A stretch of DNA of 64,000 nucleotides. Source: Capsaspora owczarzaki ATCC 30864. Its lineage: Eukaryota > Opisthokonta > Filasterea. Below the pieces are notes generated by a model. That model saw nothing but the letters and a program-made list of their open reading frames with translations. It was not told the origin of the DNA and did not search any database. Position numbers and translations under genes: made by a program. Location of the stretch: NCBI RefSeq assembly GCF_000151315.2, contig NW_011887298.1, positions 578,577 to 642,576 on the forward strand, written 5' to 3'. Shown here piece after piece: positions 36,741-47,559 of this stretch; the stretch's first letter is position 1; each line of letters opens with the position of its first letter.

Positions 36741-36994
36741 CTTGACTAAGAGCGGGGAAAAGAAACAAATAGACTGCGAATCTAAATCTAAATCAAATGG
36801 AAATATCGATGCACAGTACTGTACTGTACTGTATTGCAATTGTCGACAAAGTCCTCCTCAGAGCACCAACGTCCAACCTCGTTTCTAAACGCACACTCAA
36901 TGTGCAAAATCTAATATCATGAAATGTCCACATTAAAGACGCATTCATTCATTCATACATAGCCCGAAGTCAGTCCAATTTGAGGTCTCTCCCA
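36741..36994. promoter_or_regulatory. Short bidirectional promoter between DIS3 and MINPP1
   Basis: Only 254 bp separate the two divergent start codons, so both core promoters and 5' UTRs must share this space or run into it. It contains a GTACT-type tandem (about 36,815-36,835) and A/T-rich DNA. No TATA box in a convincing place. Confidence 0.45.
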
Positions 36995-39643
36995 ATGCAT
37001 TGCCATAGACGACTGGTTGCGGCGGCGATTGTCGCCTGCATTCTGGTCTGCAGTCTCGCAACGGACGCCTCGGCCAAGAAGCCACCAAACGCATCGAACA
37101 AGCACACCCATGACAAGGCAGATAGCAAGTCGCACAGCAAGTCGAGCCACAGCAAGTCGAGCCACAGCAAGTCGAGCCACAGCAAGTCGAACCACCACGG
37201 CAAGGCGAATGCGAACCAAGGAACACCCGACGTACATCCCGACGCACCCGCGCACTCGTCCAGCAGCCTATGGAACCAGCCAGACAGCGCGTTCCTGCGC
37301 GAACTATTTGTCAACTTTGCGCCGGGGATGCCCACAGCCGTGACGGAGGACCAGACGAGCGATTCGACGAGGAAGCAGCACGATTCGCAGCAGCAAGGCG
37401 AGTCGCATCATCGTGCTGGCAGTAGTAGTGAAGACGCATTCGGTGGAAGTACCATCAACGACAAGCAGCGCAATGCTAGACGAGCCTACGTCCGAGCGCA
37501 GGCCGGCGGAATCGATCCTGCGCGGTGCCAGCCGGGCTTGCCTCGCCTGTTCGGCACAAAGACCGTCTACTGGGACCAAGTCGGCGACGATCACAACCGT
37601 CACATTGGATGTGGAGACGCTGCTTCACCCTACTTGCTCGATGGCGAGCAGCCGGCGAAACAGCCACGCACGCTCGTAGAACCGCAGCACGAGCCGGAAT
37701 TCTGCAAACCAGTCCATCTCTCCATGACCTTCCGCCATGGCACTCGGTGAGGGCGGAGAGTTGAGCCATCAGCACATGCGAGAACATGGGCACCACAAGA
37801 GCACGAATGGGATGGAATCACACACACACACACACATTGGCGCTCACTTTTTTGTTTCCTTTGTTTTGCTTTCGTGCAGATACCCGAGCACGGGCGATAT
37901 TCGCAAGCTAGATAAACTCCTCGTAGAATTGCAAACTATCGGCCCATTGATCACCAACCCCAAGCACCAGTGGATTCGTGGGTGGCAAAACCCCTTCCTG
38001 GCGAGCGACGACAAGACGCTCGCGCCTCGGGGCGAGGCAGAGCTGTTCACCCTCGCTCGTCGGCTTGTCCGAAAGTATTCCAACGTGTTCATTGAGCCCT
38101 ACCACCCGAACAAGTATGAGTTTACCTCGACGCGAACGACACGCTGCGCACAAAGGTAATGCCAACAACAAAAATTGCAGTGGCACTAGTAGGGCTTTGC
38201 TAACCTCGGATTTGGAATGACATCTCCGACATTTTTGCCTTGCAGCGCCGCGTCGTTTGCTCAAGGCGTGTTTGAAGGCAACGGCAGACTCGGAACCACG
38301 TCGCACCAGCCCATCGCCATCTTGTCAGAGTCCGTTCTCCGCGATAACTTGCTCCGTTTCTTTGACAGCTGCCAGCTCTATGTCTCTGGTGTGATTGAGA
38401 ACAAGACTGCAATGGCTGAGCAGAAAAAGTTCCTGAACGGCCCTGTTCTCCAAGAAATCGCCACCTCTGTCGCTCAACGACTCCATCCACTGCCTCAACA
38501 GCTCCCGAATGAGGAAGTGACCGACACAAAGTACCGGGACAAGCCCTGGAAGCAATTCAAAAAGAAGGGAAAGGGTGCCGCTGCCCCCACTGCGGAACCT
38601 GCTGCACCCACTGTCGCGGACAGCCCGATCGAAATTGGTACTGCAAACGACACCATCCAGCTGGCTCCTCGCACGGTGGTAGCCATGTACCTTGCTTGCG
38701 CGTTTGAAATTGCCTTCAACAACACTGCCCGCTGGTGTTCCCTTTTCAGTCGCGACGACTTGGAGGCGATTGAGTACATGGGCGATCTGAAGCATTACTG
38801 GGGTCGAGGTAAATGTCGCGTGCTTTCTTTTCTTTGGCCTGTTTGGGGGGCTTGGCGAGTGCGCTTCTCTCACTCACTTTCATCGCACCCTCGTCACTGT
38901 GCTGTTTAGCTTACGGCTACGACATCAACCTTCAATCCAGCTGCTTGCTGTTCAAGGACATGTACACATCCGTCGTTCAGTCGGCCAGAGGCGAAAACCT
39001 CTTGCGTCGTGCCACCTTCCGCTTTGCTCATGCGGAAACGCTCATTCCGCTGTTTGCGTACATGGGCTTGTTCAAGGACGAGGAGGAAATCCGAGCCGAC
39101 AACTTTGCGCCGGAAAGCCGAAACCGAAAGTTCCGCGCCTCGACCATGATGCCATTTTCTGGCAATGCCGGCTTTGTGCTGTACGAATGCGACGAAGCAG
39201 CTCGCCAGACTGCAGCCCGTCAGGAACGCGATGTTCTTGTCCACGAAATCGCCAACACTGTCAAGCTGCAACAGCGTCTGCTTGGCAGGCCACTGCCGTC
39301 CGCTCGGGAGAAACTGGGCCAACTGCAGCTCGCGCTGGCCGGGCTCCAAGCACAGTTGCAGGAGGTGGAGCAGCGGTTGCAGAACGGCTCTACCAGCCCC
39401 GTGTCTCACCTTGTCAAGTTTACCGTCAACGAACGCGCCATGCCTTTGGAGCGCTGCGGCGGCAAGGAGCTGTGCCCGTTTGACGAGTTTGTGGCTGGGT
39501 ACCAGCCCTTGGTCGACGCCTGCGATTTCGATGGGTTGTGCATGCCTGGCGGTGACAAGTTTGCTCATCCGTCCGCAGAACAGCTTCTCGCTGAAGAATC
39601 CGAGCAAACCGAGGGGCAGCCTTTCCATGGCTCTTCTCCGTAG
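36995..39643 (+). CDS. MINPP1: MINPP1-like multiple inositol polyphosphate phosphatase (histidine phosphatase)
   Basis: Hydrolyses phytate and other inositol polyphosphates, usually in the ER lumen or outside the cell. Exons: 36995-37746, 37880-38155, 38246-38808, 38910-39643; 774 aa, much longer than animal MINPP1 (about 487). The ATG at 36995 gives a signal peptide (LVAAAIVACILVCSLATDAS). A His/Ser/Lys-rich tandem segment and a disordered region come before the catalytic part. Catalytic core: MTFRHGTRYPSTGDI (RHGxR, split by intron 1), EFTSTRTTRCAQSAASFAQG, FDSCQLY, YLACAFEIAF, EYMGDLKHYWGRGYG-type segment, and FRFAHAETLIPLFA (the HAE proton donor). An extra charged insert lies at about residues 495-545, and a coiled-coil-like insert (VHEIANTVKLQQRLL) lies late. 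The end lacks a clear KDEL-type signal. Convergent with the DsbA-like gene. Confidence 0.93.
37133..37192 (+). repeat. Four 15-bp tandem units encoding HSKSS in MINPP1
   Basis: Unit CACAGCAAGTCGAGC is repeated four times almost perfectly (the last unit has one change, giving HSKSN). It encodes a His/Lys/Ser-rich stretch just after the signal peptide. Unit number is likely to vary between strains. Confidence 0.9.
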
Positions 39644-39874
39644 TGCTGTAGTTGGCATAATGCAAGTAGCCATTTTTGCTACGTGTATGTCTACGAGTAT
39701 GTTTGGCAGCATGTAGGCTGCCGAGGTCGAAAATAAAACAAAAAGGAAACGAAATCAAAAAAAAAAAAAAAATGAACGAAGAAAGACGTGAACGAAGAAA
39801 AACGTTTGTTTGTTGCAACAAGGCAGTGTAACAAGACACATGCAAAACACCACAAACACTGTGCAGCAAAGTCG

Positions 39875-41783
39875 TTAGCAGCGGCTGTGTGTGACGAAAA
39901 CAAAACCAAACAATAACGGGAGAAAAAAAAAAGCGTGAGCACCAACAAATACAAACACAAAAGAAACGCCGCACACACACGACAAAGCATGCGGGAAAAC
40001 GTACCAGCCAACGTTGGGGACGCAGTTCTCGCCAGCAAGGCAGCACTGGGACTGGCCGGGGAGGAAGTTGCAAACGATCTCGCCGGCGGGGCAGTCGGTG
40101 ACGAGGCTGCCGTAGCGAATGCGGTGGGTCGAGTCACAGCGGGTGATGGAGCTGTTGAGCAGGGGGTCGAGAACGGAAACCCAGTCCGAGACAGACCAGG
40201 CAGACGAGGCGGCGACGCTGATGCCGTTGACAAAGAACCAGGGGGTGCCGGCAACGCCACGGGTGCAGCCGTACTTCCAGGCAATGCGGGCGCTCTCGTC
40301 AGTGTCGTCGCTGTCCATGCCCTTCAGGAACACGGCAGCGGGGACGCCGATCGTCTGGGAGAGGGCAGCGTACATGTTGATGACCTGGTTGGAGGTCAGG
40401 TTGACGGTGGGGTCGTCCTCAAAGCTGTCCTGGGCGGCAAACACAGCGTCGAGCCACTTGTAGACGGCGTTCACGTTAGCAGCAGCGACGACTTGGGTGC
40501 CCTGAGCATTTGGTGCGACAATAGGAGAGATCCGTTGAGTTTTTTTGTTGTTTTTTTTTTTTTTTGTTTGTTTGTTTGTTGTAGATTTTTGTGAATGTGA
40601 TTGTTGCATAAATGTGTCTGGGCGCGTGTTACCTGAGCGGCATAGTAGGCGTTGTGGTGGTAGGGCAGCGGGAAGATGTGAGTAACAAGACGGAGGGTGG
40701 GAGCGCCGTAGTGATCAGCTGTTGGTTGCACACCAAAAGAACAACAACAAAGTGTGAATTTGAGTTTCTCCGTTCAACAAACAAGTCAAAGAAAGAACGA
40801 GCAACCAAAAACAATCAGAAAATGGCAAAGTTCGGAACAATCGGCAAAAAGTGGAGAATTATTTGAATGCGTGTGTCACAGAGCTACAAAAAACGAAAGG
40901 TGACCTTACCGACTTGCTATGAACATGGAAGACGAAAAACAATGTGAATTATTGTTATGAAAACCAAGACCAAAACAACAAAACAAACAAAACCAACGTG
41001 AGTCAAGTTCAATGAATGTCAATGCAAAGTTGCAGTCAATGACAAAGTCTGTTTCGAATCTTGATGTTCGGCAATCAGAATCAAACATCTTTTTCCAACA
41101 AATCCTATTCTCCGTGGTCTTGTGATAAATGATTCAATCAATCATGATGACCACCTATGAAATGTATGACCCCATACAATACAAAACACGACCAATTCCC
41201 AAGCCATAAAAGCACATAGGATTCTCCGCTCTTCCCCCTTCTCTCGCTCTACTCTCTCCCTCTCTTTCAAACCCCGACTCGCTCTTCCTATTGCTGATAA
41301 GTACTATTGCTTGTAATGTTTGTCAGCCCAGACAAGGACAAGGACAAGGACAAGGACAGTGAAAACTGATCAATGGGAACAGAGTCACAAGGGGCCAATG
41401 CAATTGCATTGAAATTCGCCTCACTTTATTTCACTCCACTCCAGTGCCATGTCTCTGTGGATATGCGTGTGTGTCTATGTGTGTCGATGTGTGTGGGTTT
41501 ACCTTGAGGGTGGGCCAGATGGCCTGCGAGTCGGGGCAGAGCAGGTCGACAAAGAGGTCGATTTGGAGCGGCGCGGCAGGCGAGCCGTTGGCGTACGCAA
41601 AGCCATCGGGGCGCGCTAACAACAGCAGAGCAATAGAGAGCACAACAAGGGGAGTCAGTGAGCGGAGGGGTGCTGGGAAGAGGGAAGAGAAGGGGGGCGG
41701 GGATACACACATGGGATGGGCACTTGGGCAGAGACAGCCGCAGCGAGGACGAGAACGAGAGCAGCAGAAACAGCAGCACGCAT
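39875..41783 (-). CDS. Secreted DsbA/thioredoxin-fold protein with a Cys-rich tail and an inferred 7-nt exon
   Basis: Six inferred exons: 41711-41783, 41503-41615, 40910-40916 (7 nt), 40633-40718, 40005-40501, 39875-39884; 261 aa, all phases fitting. Signal peptide MRAAVSAALVLVLAAAVSA. The body resembles the DSBA-like thioredoxin family of fungi and protists: LQIDLFVDLLCPDSQAIWPT, LRLVTHIFPLPYHHNAYYAAQ in pieces, and KYGCTRGVAGTPWFFVNG with the cis-Pro (VAGTP). The usual CxxC active site is CPDS here, so only one active-site cysteine remains. The last two exons make a short Cys-rich tail (CCLAGENCVPNVGCRC) of a type seen at the ends of secreted fungal proteins. Exact function unknown. The MULE inserted 172-182 bp upstream of its start codon. 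Confidence 0.85.
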
Positions 41784-41954
41784 TGTGTAAAGAGAGAGAG
41801 TGACTGAGAAGAAGAGACTGAGTCAGGACTTTGCTTGAAATAAAATTAACAATGTCCGAGATAAAATGGATGAAGAGATGGATCAGCGGATGGGTGAGTG
41901 ATGCTCGCCAGCCACACTCGCACAGTTCAGCCACTCTAGCCACGCTCGGTCTCT

Positions 41955-41964
41955 GAGCCTTGTT
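41955..41964 (+). repeat. Left target-site duplication of the MULE (GAGCCTTGTT)
   Basis: Ten bases identical to 47405-47414 on the other side of the element. A 10-bp duplication is in the normal 8-11 bp range for Mutator-like elements. Confidence 0.9.
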
Positions 41965-42001
41965 GGTGCCAGAACAATCCGCCTAAATCACTACGGGTTC
42001 C
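41965..42001 (+). repeat. Left terminal inverted repeat of the MULE
   Basis: Starts GGTGCCAGAACAAT and ends CTACGGGTTCC. Complementary to 47369-47404 apart from two internal mismatches and a one-base difference at the very end. Confidence 0.92.
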
Positions 42002-42564
42002 AGGTCCGAATCTCAAAGTGTCATCTAGCCTCTTCTCTCTGCCAGCATCATGTTGCCCATAAATGATAATGTAGATTTCCTCTTTGAGCCGGTGAAAAAG
42101 TCTGCGCTGGACCGAGCACGGGAGGGAATGGTTGGGAGCGACGCGAGCGCGCAGGGAGCGGCCAAGCCACCAACCCCCACGGTGGACCAGCAACCCACTA
42201 CTAGGGCATTTATGGAATGGTATTGGTGTTTGAGTCATGGGGTTGAAGGGCGGGCGGATCGGGTCACCCAGTCAGGCTGCGTAGCAGTGAGCATCAAGGG
42301 GGCGACAGGAAAAGTTGGACTTAGAAAAATTTTCCCTCCTTTTGCGCTTTCCTCCTTTTGCGCTGTCGAGCTGTTTTTAAGCTCTTCTGCCACGTTCTAT
42401 GCCGCGAAACTTCAAAGACAAGTTTATCCATGTGTCAAAATTTAAAATCGAATGGGGTCAAGGATGCTGACACCTCTCAGGCGCCGCTGCTGTGAAAACA
42501 GTGGGGAGGGCAGCACCACAATGACCCAAAGTACAACACCAAGCACACACAATCACACAAAACT

Positions 42565-43554
42565 TCACAAAAACTCCGGGTTTACAGATGAATCAAACAT
42601 TTCAAGCCGTCTAGCACGCACACACTCCTCCAGAGTGTACCTGAAGTCATCGTCGTCCATCTCCTCAGGCTGGGCCTCAAACACGTCTGCATCGTCATCC
42701 CGACTCGTGTCGTAGCGTGAAAACCGTCGAATTGTGTCGCGCGCACGGATGGCCGCTGAGCGCCCTCCAGGCGGCCGCAGTTGAGGGGCAAAATGTTCAA
42801 ACCAATCCTCTGTTGGTTGCGCTGGTTCCGTTTCCTGCGGGTCAGCCTCTGGCTCCAATCGAGGTCGTTTCCGACTGGCTGAACGTGCACCATCACTCGC
42901 ATTCCCAAATGTGGGATCGGAATCAGCAAATGAAGGGGTAGTGTCGCCCCACGGATCTCGAGTACCGCGATTGCTGCGAGAAGGCGGGATGTAGTCGACA
43001 AACTGTTGGGTTTTGTACGCAGTCACCGCCGCCCTTGCGCTCTCGAATGCTTGACTGTCTTTGGCGCAAAAGGATCTTGCGACTTCTCGGATAAGTGCAG
43101 CAGGAACACGGTGCTTAGCTTTGGGCCGCCCCTTCACTCCAGACTTCTTGCGTCGTGTCCACGAACTGGTCGCCAACGACGCTGCTGCGGATGCAGTTGC
43201 GTTACCTGGAAGAACGGTTGAGGCTGACGATGCTGATGCTGATGCTGCTGCTGCTGCTGCTACTGCTGCTCGGTTGGCTTTGGCAGCAGCAGTTCGCTTT
43301 GCCTTGGCTTGGGCAGCTCGGGTAGATTTGGCAGCCTTACGAGTTGCACCACGCGTGCGCCGGGTATATAATGAAAGAATCCCTCGCTGACCTGTCGCAT
43401 TCCGCATGCTGTTGCTGCAATTGCGTGTGAGCTGGCGAACGAGGCTGTGCAACTCATCGCCCTGAGCCATGGTCTTGAGACGCTCGAGTCCTTTCTCGAA
43501 ACAGCTTGGAGAGCTCGTCCACCAGGTCGTCGGGATTGGACACCGTCTCAACAA
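42565..43554 (-). CDS. Basic C-terminal part of the MULE transposase or a second MULE protein
   Basis: An open frame of about 320 codons downstream of the transposase core. It contains LVRQLTRNCSNSMRNATGQR, a Lys/Arg/Ala-rich stretch, RRKKSGVKGRPKAKHR (an AT-hook or nuclear-signal-like motif), and an acidic, Trp-containing end (EPAQPTEDWFEHFAPQLRPP). It overlaps the end of the preceding frame at 43.5-43.65 kb in a different frame. Either a short intron joins them or the frame has slipped in this copy. DNA-binding tails of this sort are common at MULE transposase C-termini. Confidence 0.6.
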   Translation of the reverse strand: MLRRCPIPTTWWTSSPSCFEKGLERLKTMAQGDELHSLVRQLTRNCSNSMRNATGQRGILSLYTRRTRGATRKAAKSTRAAQAKAKRTAAAKANRAAVAAAAAASASASSASTVLPGNATASAAASLATSSWTRRKKSGVKGRPKAKHRVPAALIREVARSFCAKDSQAFESARAAVTAYKTQQFVDYIPPSRSNRGTRDPWGDTTPSFADSDPTFGNASDGARSASRKRPRLEPEADPQETEPAQPTEDWFEHFAPQLRPPGGRSAAIRARDTIRRFSRYDTSRDDDADVFEAQPEEMDDDDFRYTLEECVRARRLEMFDSSVNPEFL

Positions 43555-46225
43555 GGCCAGAGCTTGTGCTCTGGAGCATCATCGGAGTTACTCGCAGAAG
43601 GTGACGCGCCGTGATTCGGATCGAGCTCGGCGGGGAGGTCCGAGGTGCGGTCAGCAGGTCCGTCTGCATCCGGGCCCGAGGGAAGGTGATCGTCTACGGC
43701 CATGTCAGAGGTGCGAGCAGGTCCGTCTGCATCAAGCTGATCGTCTACGGCCATGTCGGTTGCGCCAGTCGGCAGGGCATCATCGGCATAAGCAGTAGTG
43801 GCTGCGGACACAGCAGATTCGCTTGCAGGATTGACGGGTGCTGAGCGGGACACGGGACACACTGGTGGCTCTTCGAAGAGAGAATGGATTTGAAGACGAA
43901 AGTTCTCGATGCCTCCAAAGTGCCGCGCGACGGCACGGATGTGGCTGCAAATGAAAGCGTGATCGTGCATGGCGCTGCAAAAGCGCCGCTCGACACCAAC
44001 GACCACAACATCTGGGTACTGTTGCTTCAGCGCTTCGTGCAGCTGCTGCAAACCCTCAGTCAAGGGCATGCCACGCGTCTGATAAAATGGCTCAAGGTGA
44101 GCGTTTGCGAGTTCGCGAATTTGGAGTAGATCAAGCTCAGAAAGCGTCCGCTGAGGCAGAACAAGTCCTACACCAAAGTAGCGATGAAGCTCCAACACCT
44201 GACCGGTTTCCACGAGCTTCTCTGCGTGCATCTCTTTCTCAAGCAGTAAGGAGCGGAACTTTGGAAGGAAGGCGACATTCGGCTTGTCGAGTCGCTGGCG
44301 TTGGCGTTGCAAACAGAAGTGCTGGTTCGTGTCCCGAACAATCCTGATTGCGAGACCTGCCAAATCGTGCATGCGGTAACCTTTCAGAAACTTGTACTTG
44401 AACGTGCCGAAAAAGCTATGGGGGAGGCAAGTCGCAATGACAAGTCAACGAGGTTCCAAATTTCGGCACGGGACAAGCGACTCACAATCATCACAAGCTT
44501 ACCGCTCAATCAAATTGTTGGTGTGGCCTTGATCCAGCGCATCACGCACCAAGCCAAGGTGGAAGAGCGTCCAGGTTTTAATATCTCGTTCGTTGAGCCA
44601 CTGAGACAGAAAATAACCTTGGAACTCGCCGGCGGCGTTGAGCAAGCTGTTGCTCGCGTCCTTCAGCTCTTGTGCATTCCTGGCATACCGCATTTTAGCC
44701 ATACACGAGAGAAGATCTAGTCTGCCCGGGTACTGGCGCTCCACCGCTTGGCAGACGTGAAACCAGCAAGTTGCCACCTGCACACCCGGCACCGCCTGAT
44801 TGATGCCGTTTCGCTCAGCGCCGCATTTGTCGATGACGATGCGCGCCGGATTAAACGCTTCGCCTACGGCGTGCTTGACCTCAGACAAGAACCGCGCATA
44901 TTCATGCTCGCGATCTCTGTCGGAGATCATGAACGCCAGCGGCACACCAGCGCCTGATTCGTCAGCAGCGACGAGTGCTGTTGTCGCCCAGTCGTAGCGG
45001 TTGACTGAGAAGGTTGAATCCAGGAACAGGACCTTGGGACGAAGGGCGTCCCACGTTGCCCGCTGGCAAGGCGTCATTAAAATCAGAATGTTCGACTCCC
45101 TCAGGGGGATTTCGAGGCAGCTCTGGCAGTCGCAGTGAACAAATTGATGATAGATGACATCGCTTTTGTCGCCGTATTGGCTTTCGCCGGGGCACTGCCC
45201 ATCTTGGTAGAGCGAGTGAGGGTGAGAGCAGGCATACGACGAGGATGACGCGAGAAATTGGTCGATGCGCTGCTGGTCGGTTCCATGTAGCTTCTCGCTG
45301 CTTGAGTTGACTATCATCATGCGAATTGCGTCTTTGGTGGGATACCAGCGACCAGAAGTGTACGGTACGTTCCAACTTGAAAGAGGGCGAGGCGGCGGGT
45401 TGAGAGTTGGCCCTTCCAACTGCGCTACAATGGACGCCTCCGAGCACCCCTTGCGCACCAGATCCATGACCCACTCTTTGATTTCAGGATGCGCGCGCTG
45501 CTTGAAAGCGAGCGAGCCGTCGGTGCAAGCCGTGTCGTGGCGACCCATCTGCTCGAGCTTGAACCCAATAAGGAGCAGCTCGCCGTGCATGTGTTGGCCA
45601 AGCTCCGTCAATCTCAGACCGAAACTGCAGGATCCGGCGCCGAGCTCCGGACGTAAGTGAAAGTTGTTGTCAACTCGCTTCTTGCTGGAGCAGGCGCGAA
45701 TAAATCGTTGTTGGAGTTGGTGTGTCTGGCACGGTCGTAGGCGGCCTCGACGGATCGCGTCTATTGAAGCAATACCAACGGCGTGTTCGAACAGGAATGA
45801 CCGTCGTACTAGGGCTCCACTGCGGAAGTTTATCTCGCTCCTCCTTGGTGAGATGGACTCCCCTGCGCTTCCGAGGCGTTCTTGAGCGGCAGTTTTCGTC
45901 GTGCCCGTCTTGGTCGTTAAGAAATTCAAGAATGTCGTCCCTATCATCTTGCACTACGCTAGTTTCGTCGTCGGCCAAGTCGGTGGACGCGGGTTGCACG
46001 GAAGACAATCTGCAGTCGCATTCAGCGATGTCGTCGTCTTCGGTGGGATTGGCGTCGTATCGCAACCGAATGTCATGATTGTTCTCCTCGAGCATCTTGA
46101 ACGCGTCTCTCAACTCGTCGGGGTTGGAAAATAGCCAACGGGAATGAACTTCGGTGTAAATCTCGGGTTTGACGCGTGCTTGACTGCTGTTTGCCTGAAT
46201 CCCCCCCGCCGCCGCGGGGGAAGAC

Positions 46226-46257
<32 letters not shown>

Positions 46258-46638
46258 CGCCCCCAGAGGTTCCCAAAGCACAGATTGTCGTTTCTTCTGC
46301 CGCGCTTTGCCTTGATTCTTGTAGTTGCGGTCAAGACAGGGTTGACAAGTTTTGTTCGCGCTGTGAAATCGCGACCGCGGGACGTTGGATTTGCAACAGG
46401 GGCAACGCAACCTGACAGAAAGATGAACGCATCCGGGGTGTGCAATCGTCTTGTTCGACGGGTAGAACTTGTTCTTGACGCCAACGACTGGACACCAAAA
46501 CTGAGGGTTTGGGCGGAAGGCAACTTCTCTAAAGTCATGGGTCTGCAAGGCTCGCTCCACATCGCCGTACATCCAGATCCATGAAGCGATCCTGGCTGGC
46601 GTCGGGAACGAGGTCGTGAAGGACCACCAGCCGCACAC
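43548..46638 (-). CDS. MULE transposase (MULE/RNase-H-like DDE domain)
   Basis: N-terminal frame (about 46638-45670; start codon uncertain because the frame opens without an ATG) has a C-x2-C...C-x2-C finger (RCPCCKSNVPRS, KTCQPCLDRN), a poly-Ser run made by a (GAT)n tract (46226-46257), and an acidic middle. The core (about 45947-44503) has RAHPEIKEWVMDLVRKG, then the MULE domain: VLFLDSTFSVNRYDWATT (first Asp), GVPLAFMISDRDREHEY, RIVIDKCGAERNGI (second Asp), and VATCWFHVCQAVER (the CxxH signature). An intron (44416-44502) joins HTNNLIER to FFGTFKYKFLKGYR. The join between the N-terminal frame and the core near 45.7-45.85 kb was not resolved. No SWIM finger is obvious. The source is a plain DNA transposon, not a host gene. 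Confidence 0.8.
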
Positions 46639-47368
46639 TGCATGTCTCGTAGCTTGGTTGCGGCTGGATCTCCTCGTCCTCCTCCATCTCGCCTCGTGCG
46701 CTCGCTGGCTCTTGTGCGTCGGGCTCTTATGCTTGGATGAATTGCTTGACGTGTGTGTGTGTTGCAGGTCTGGTCGGTCTCGTGAAGACAGAAAAGTACA
46801 AGAATCGACCCGAGACCTATGGCTCTAAAGAACAACAGAAAAGAGTGGCTCAATCCAGCCCAAAGTAGTAAAGATCCAGCTTCACACAAAATCGCTCCCC
46901 ACTGCGATCGCCCCGCCATTGAGCCAAAACGGTTGTAAATATCATCTGTAATCACCCCTGAAAAGTGCGCGGTCCGACACCGACTGGACACGTCGGGAAA
47001 TCGAGCTCGGCGAGGGCGACCGGCGTTGTGGCGTTCTTCTAGGGGTCAAAACAGTGTTTCTGTCCTGCGCGCTTCCTCGCCGTAATAGTACGCGATGCAC
47101 CCTAGGCAGTCAGTGTGCTCGATCTCGAAAATGCGGGGGGTGCAAAGTTGAGCAAAGATTATGATGCTCTGCTGCACTTGTCCTGGAAGAACGCTTGTGG
47201 CGCCGTTTTGCGGTGGCCTCGAGGCCATTTTTATTTTTCAATTTTCTGAGAAAACCGCTCATCTGAGCACCGCCACTCCTCTGACACTATTATTGGCCAC
47301 ATCAAGTCGATCACAATGGTGGGTCGATTATGGTGATATCTCACGATTGCCATTTTACCATTCATTAT

Positions 47369-47404
47369 GGAACCCGTAGGGATTTAGGCGTATTGTTCTG
47401 GTTC
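47369..47404 (-). repeat. Right terminal inverted repeat of the MULE
   Basis: Reads GGAACCCGTAGGGATTTAGG on the plus strand and ends TTGTTCTGGTTC. Inverse complement of the left end. Confidence 0.92.
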
Positions 47405-47414
47405 GAGCCTTGTT
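47405..47414 (+). repeat. Right target-site duplication of the MULE
   Basis: GAGCCTTGTT, identical to 41955-41964. Confidence 0.9.
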
Positions 47415-47559
47415 TTGCATCCATGGTAAAACATACTCATGTCAGTCCTGTTTGATTCATACACTTCACCCATCTCACAATCAGCTCAGATCCCGCAGTT
47501 TCAGTCCTCACTTCTGATTTATCAAAAGCAAGCAGTGCTCAACCCCGACCGCCGTGCAA

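Larger units (their letters stand above)
41965..47404 (-). mobile_element. MULE (Mutator-like) DNA transposon, 5.44 kb, with TIRs and TSD
   Basis: Bounded by matching terminal inverted repeats (41965-42001 and 47369-47404) and a perfect 10-bp target duplication. It carries a MULE-type transposase on the minus strand. The TIRs match at 31 of 33 core positions with one small end difference, and the duplication is exact, so the insertion looks recent. Non-coding parts: 42002-42564 (left subterminal, no gene seen) and about 46640-47368 (right subterminal, probably the transposase promoter and leader). It sits between the DsbA-like gene and TAF1B, about 145 bp before the TAF1B start and 182 bp before the DsbA-like start. 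Confidence 0.93.

Noticed and set aside
46226-46257. (GAT)n tract as a separate repeat locus
   Set aside because: It lies inside the MULE N-terminal frame and simply encodes poly-Ser on the minus strand.
41965-47404. The transposon as an LTR or LINE element
   Set aside because: No reverse transcriptase, integrase of that type, LTRs or poly-A end. Inverted termini, a 10-bp duplication and a MULE-type DDE domain point to a Mutator-like DNA element.
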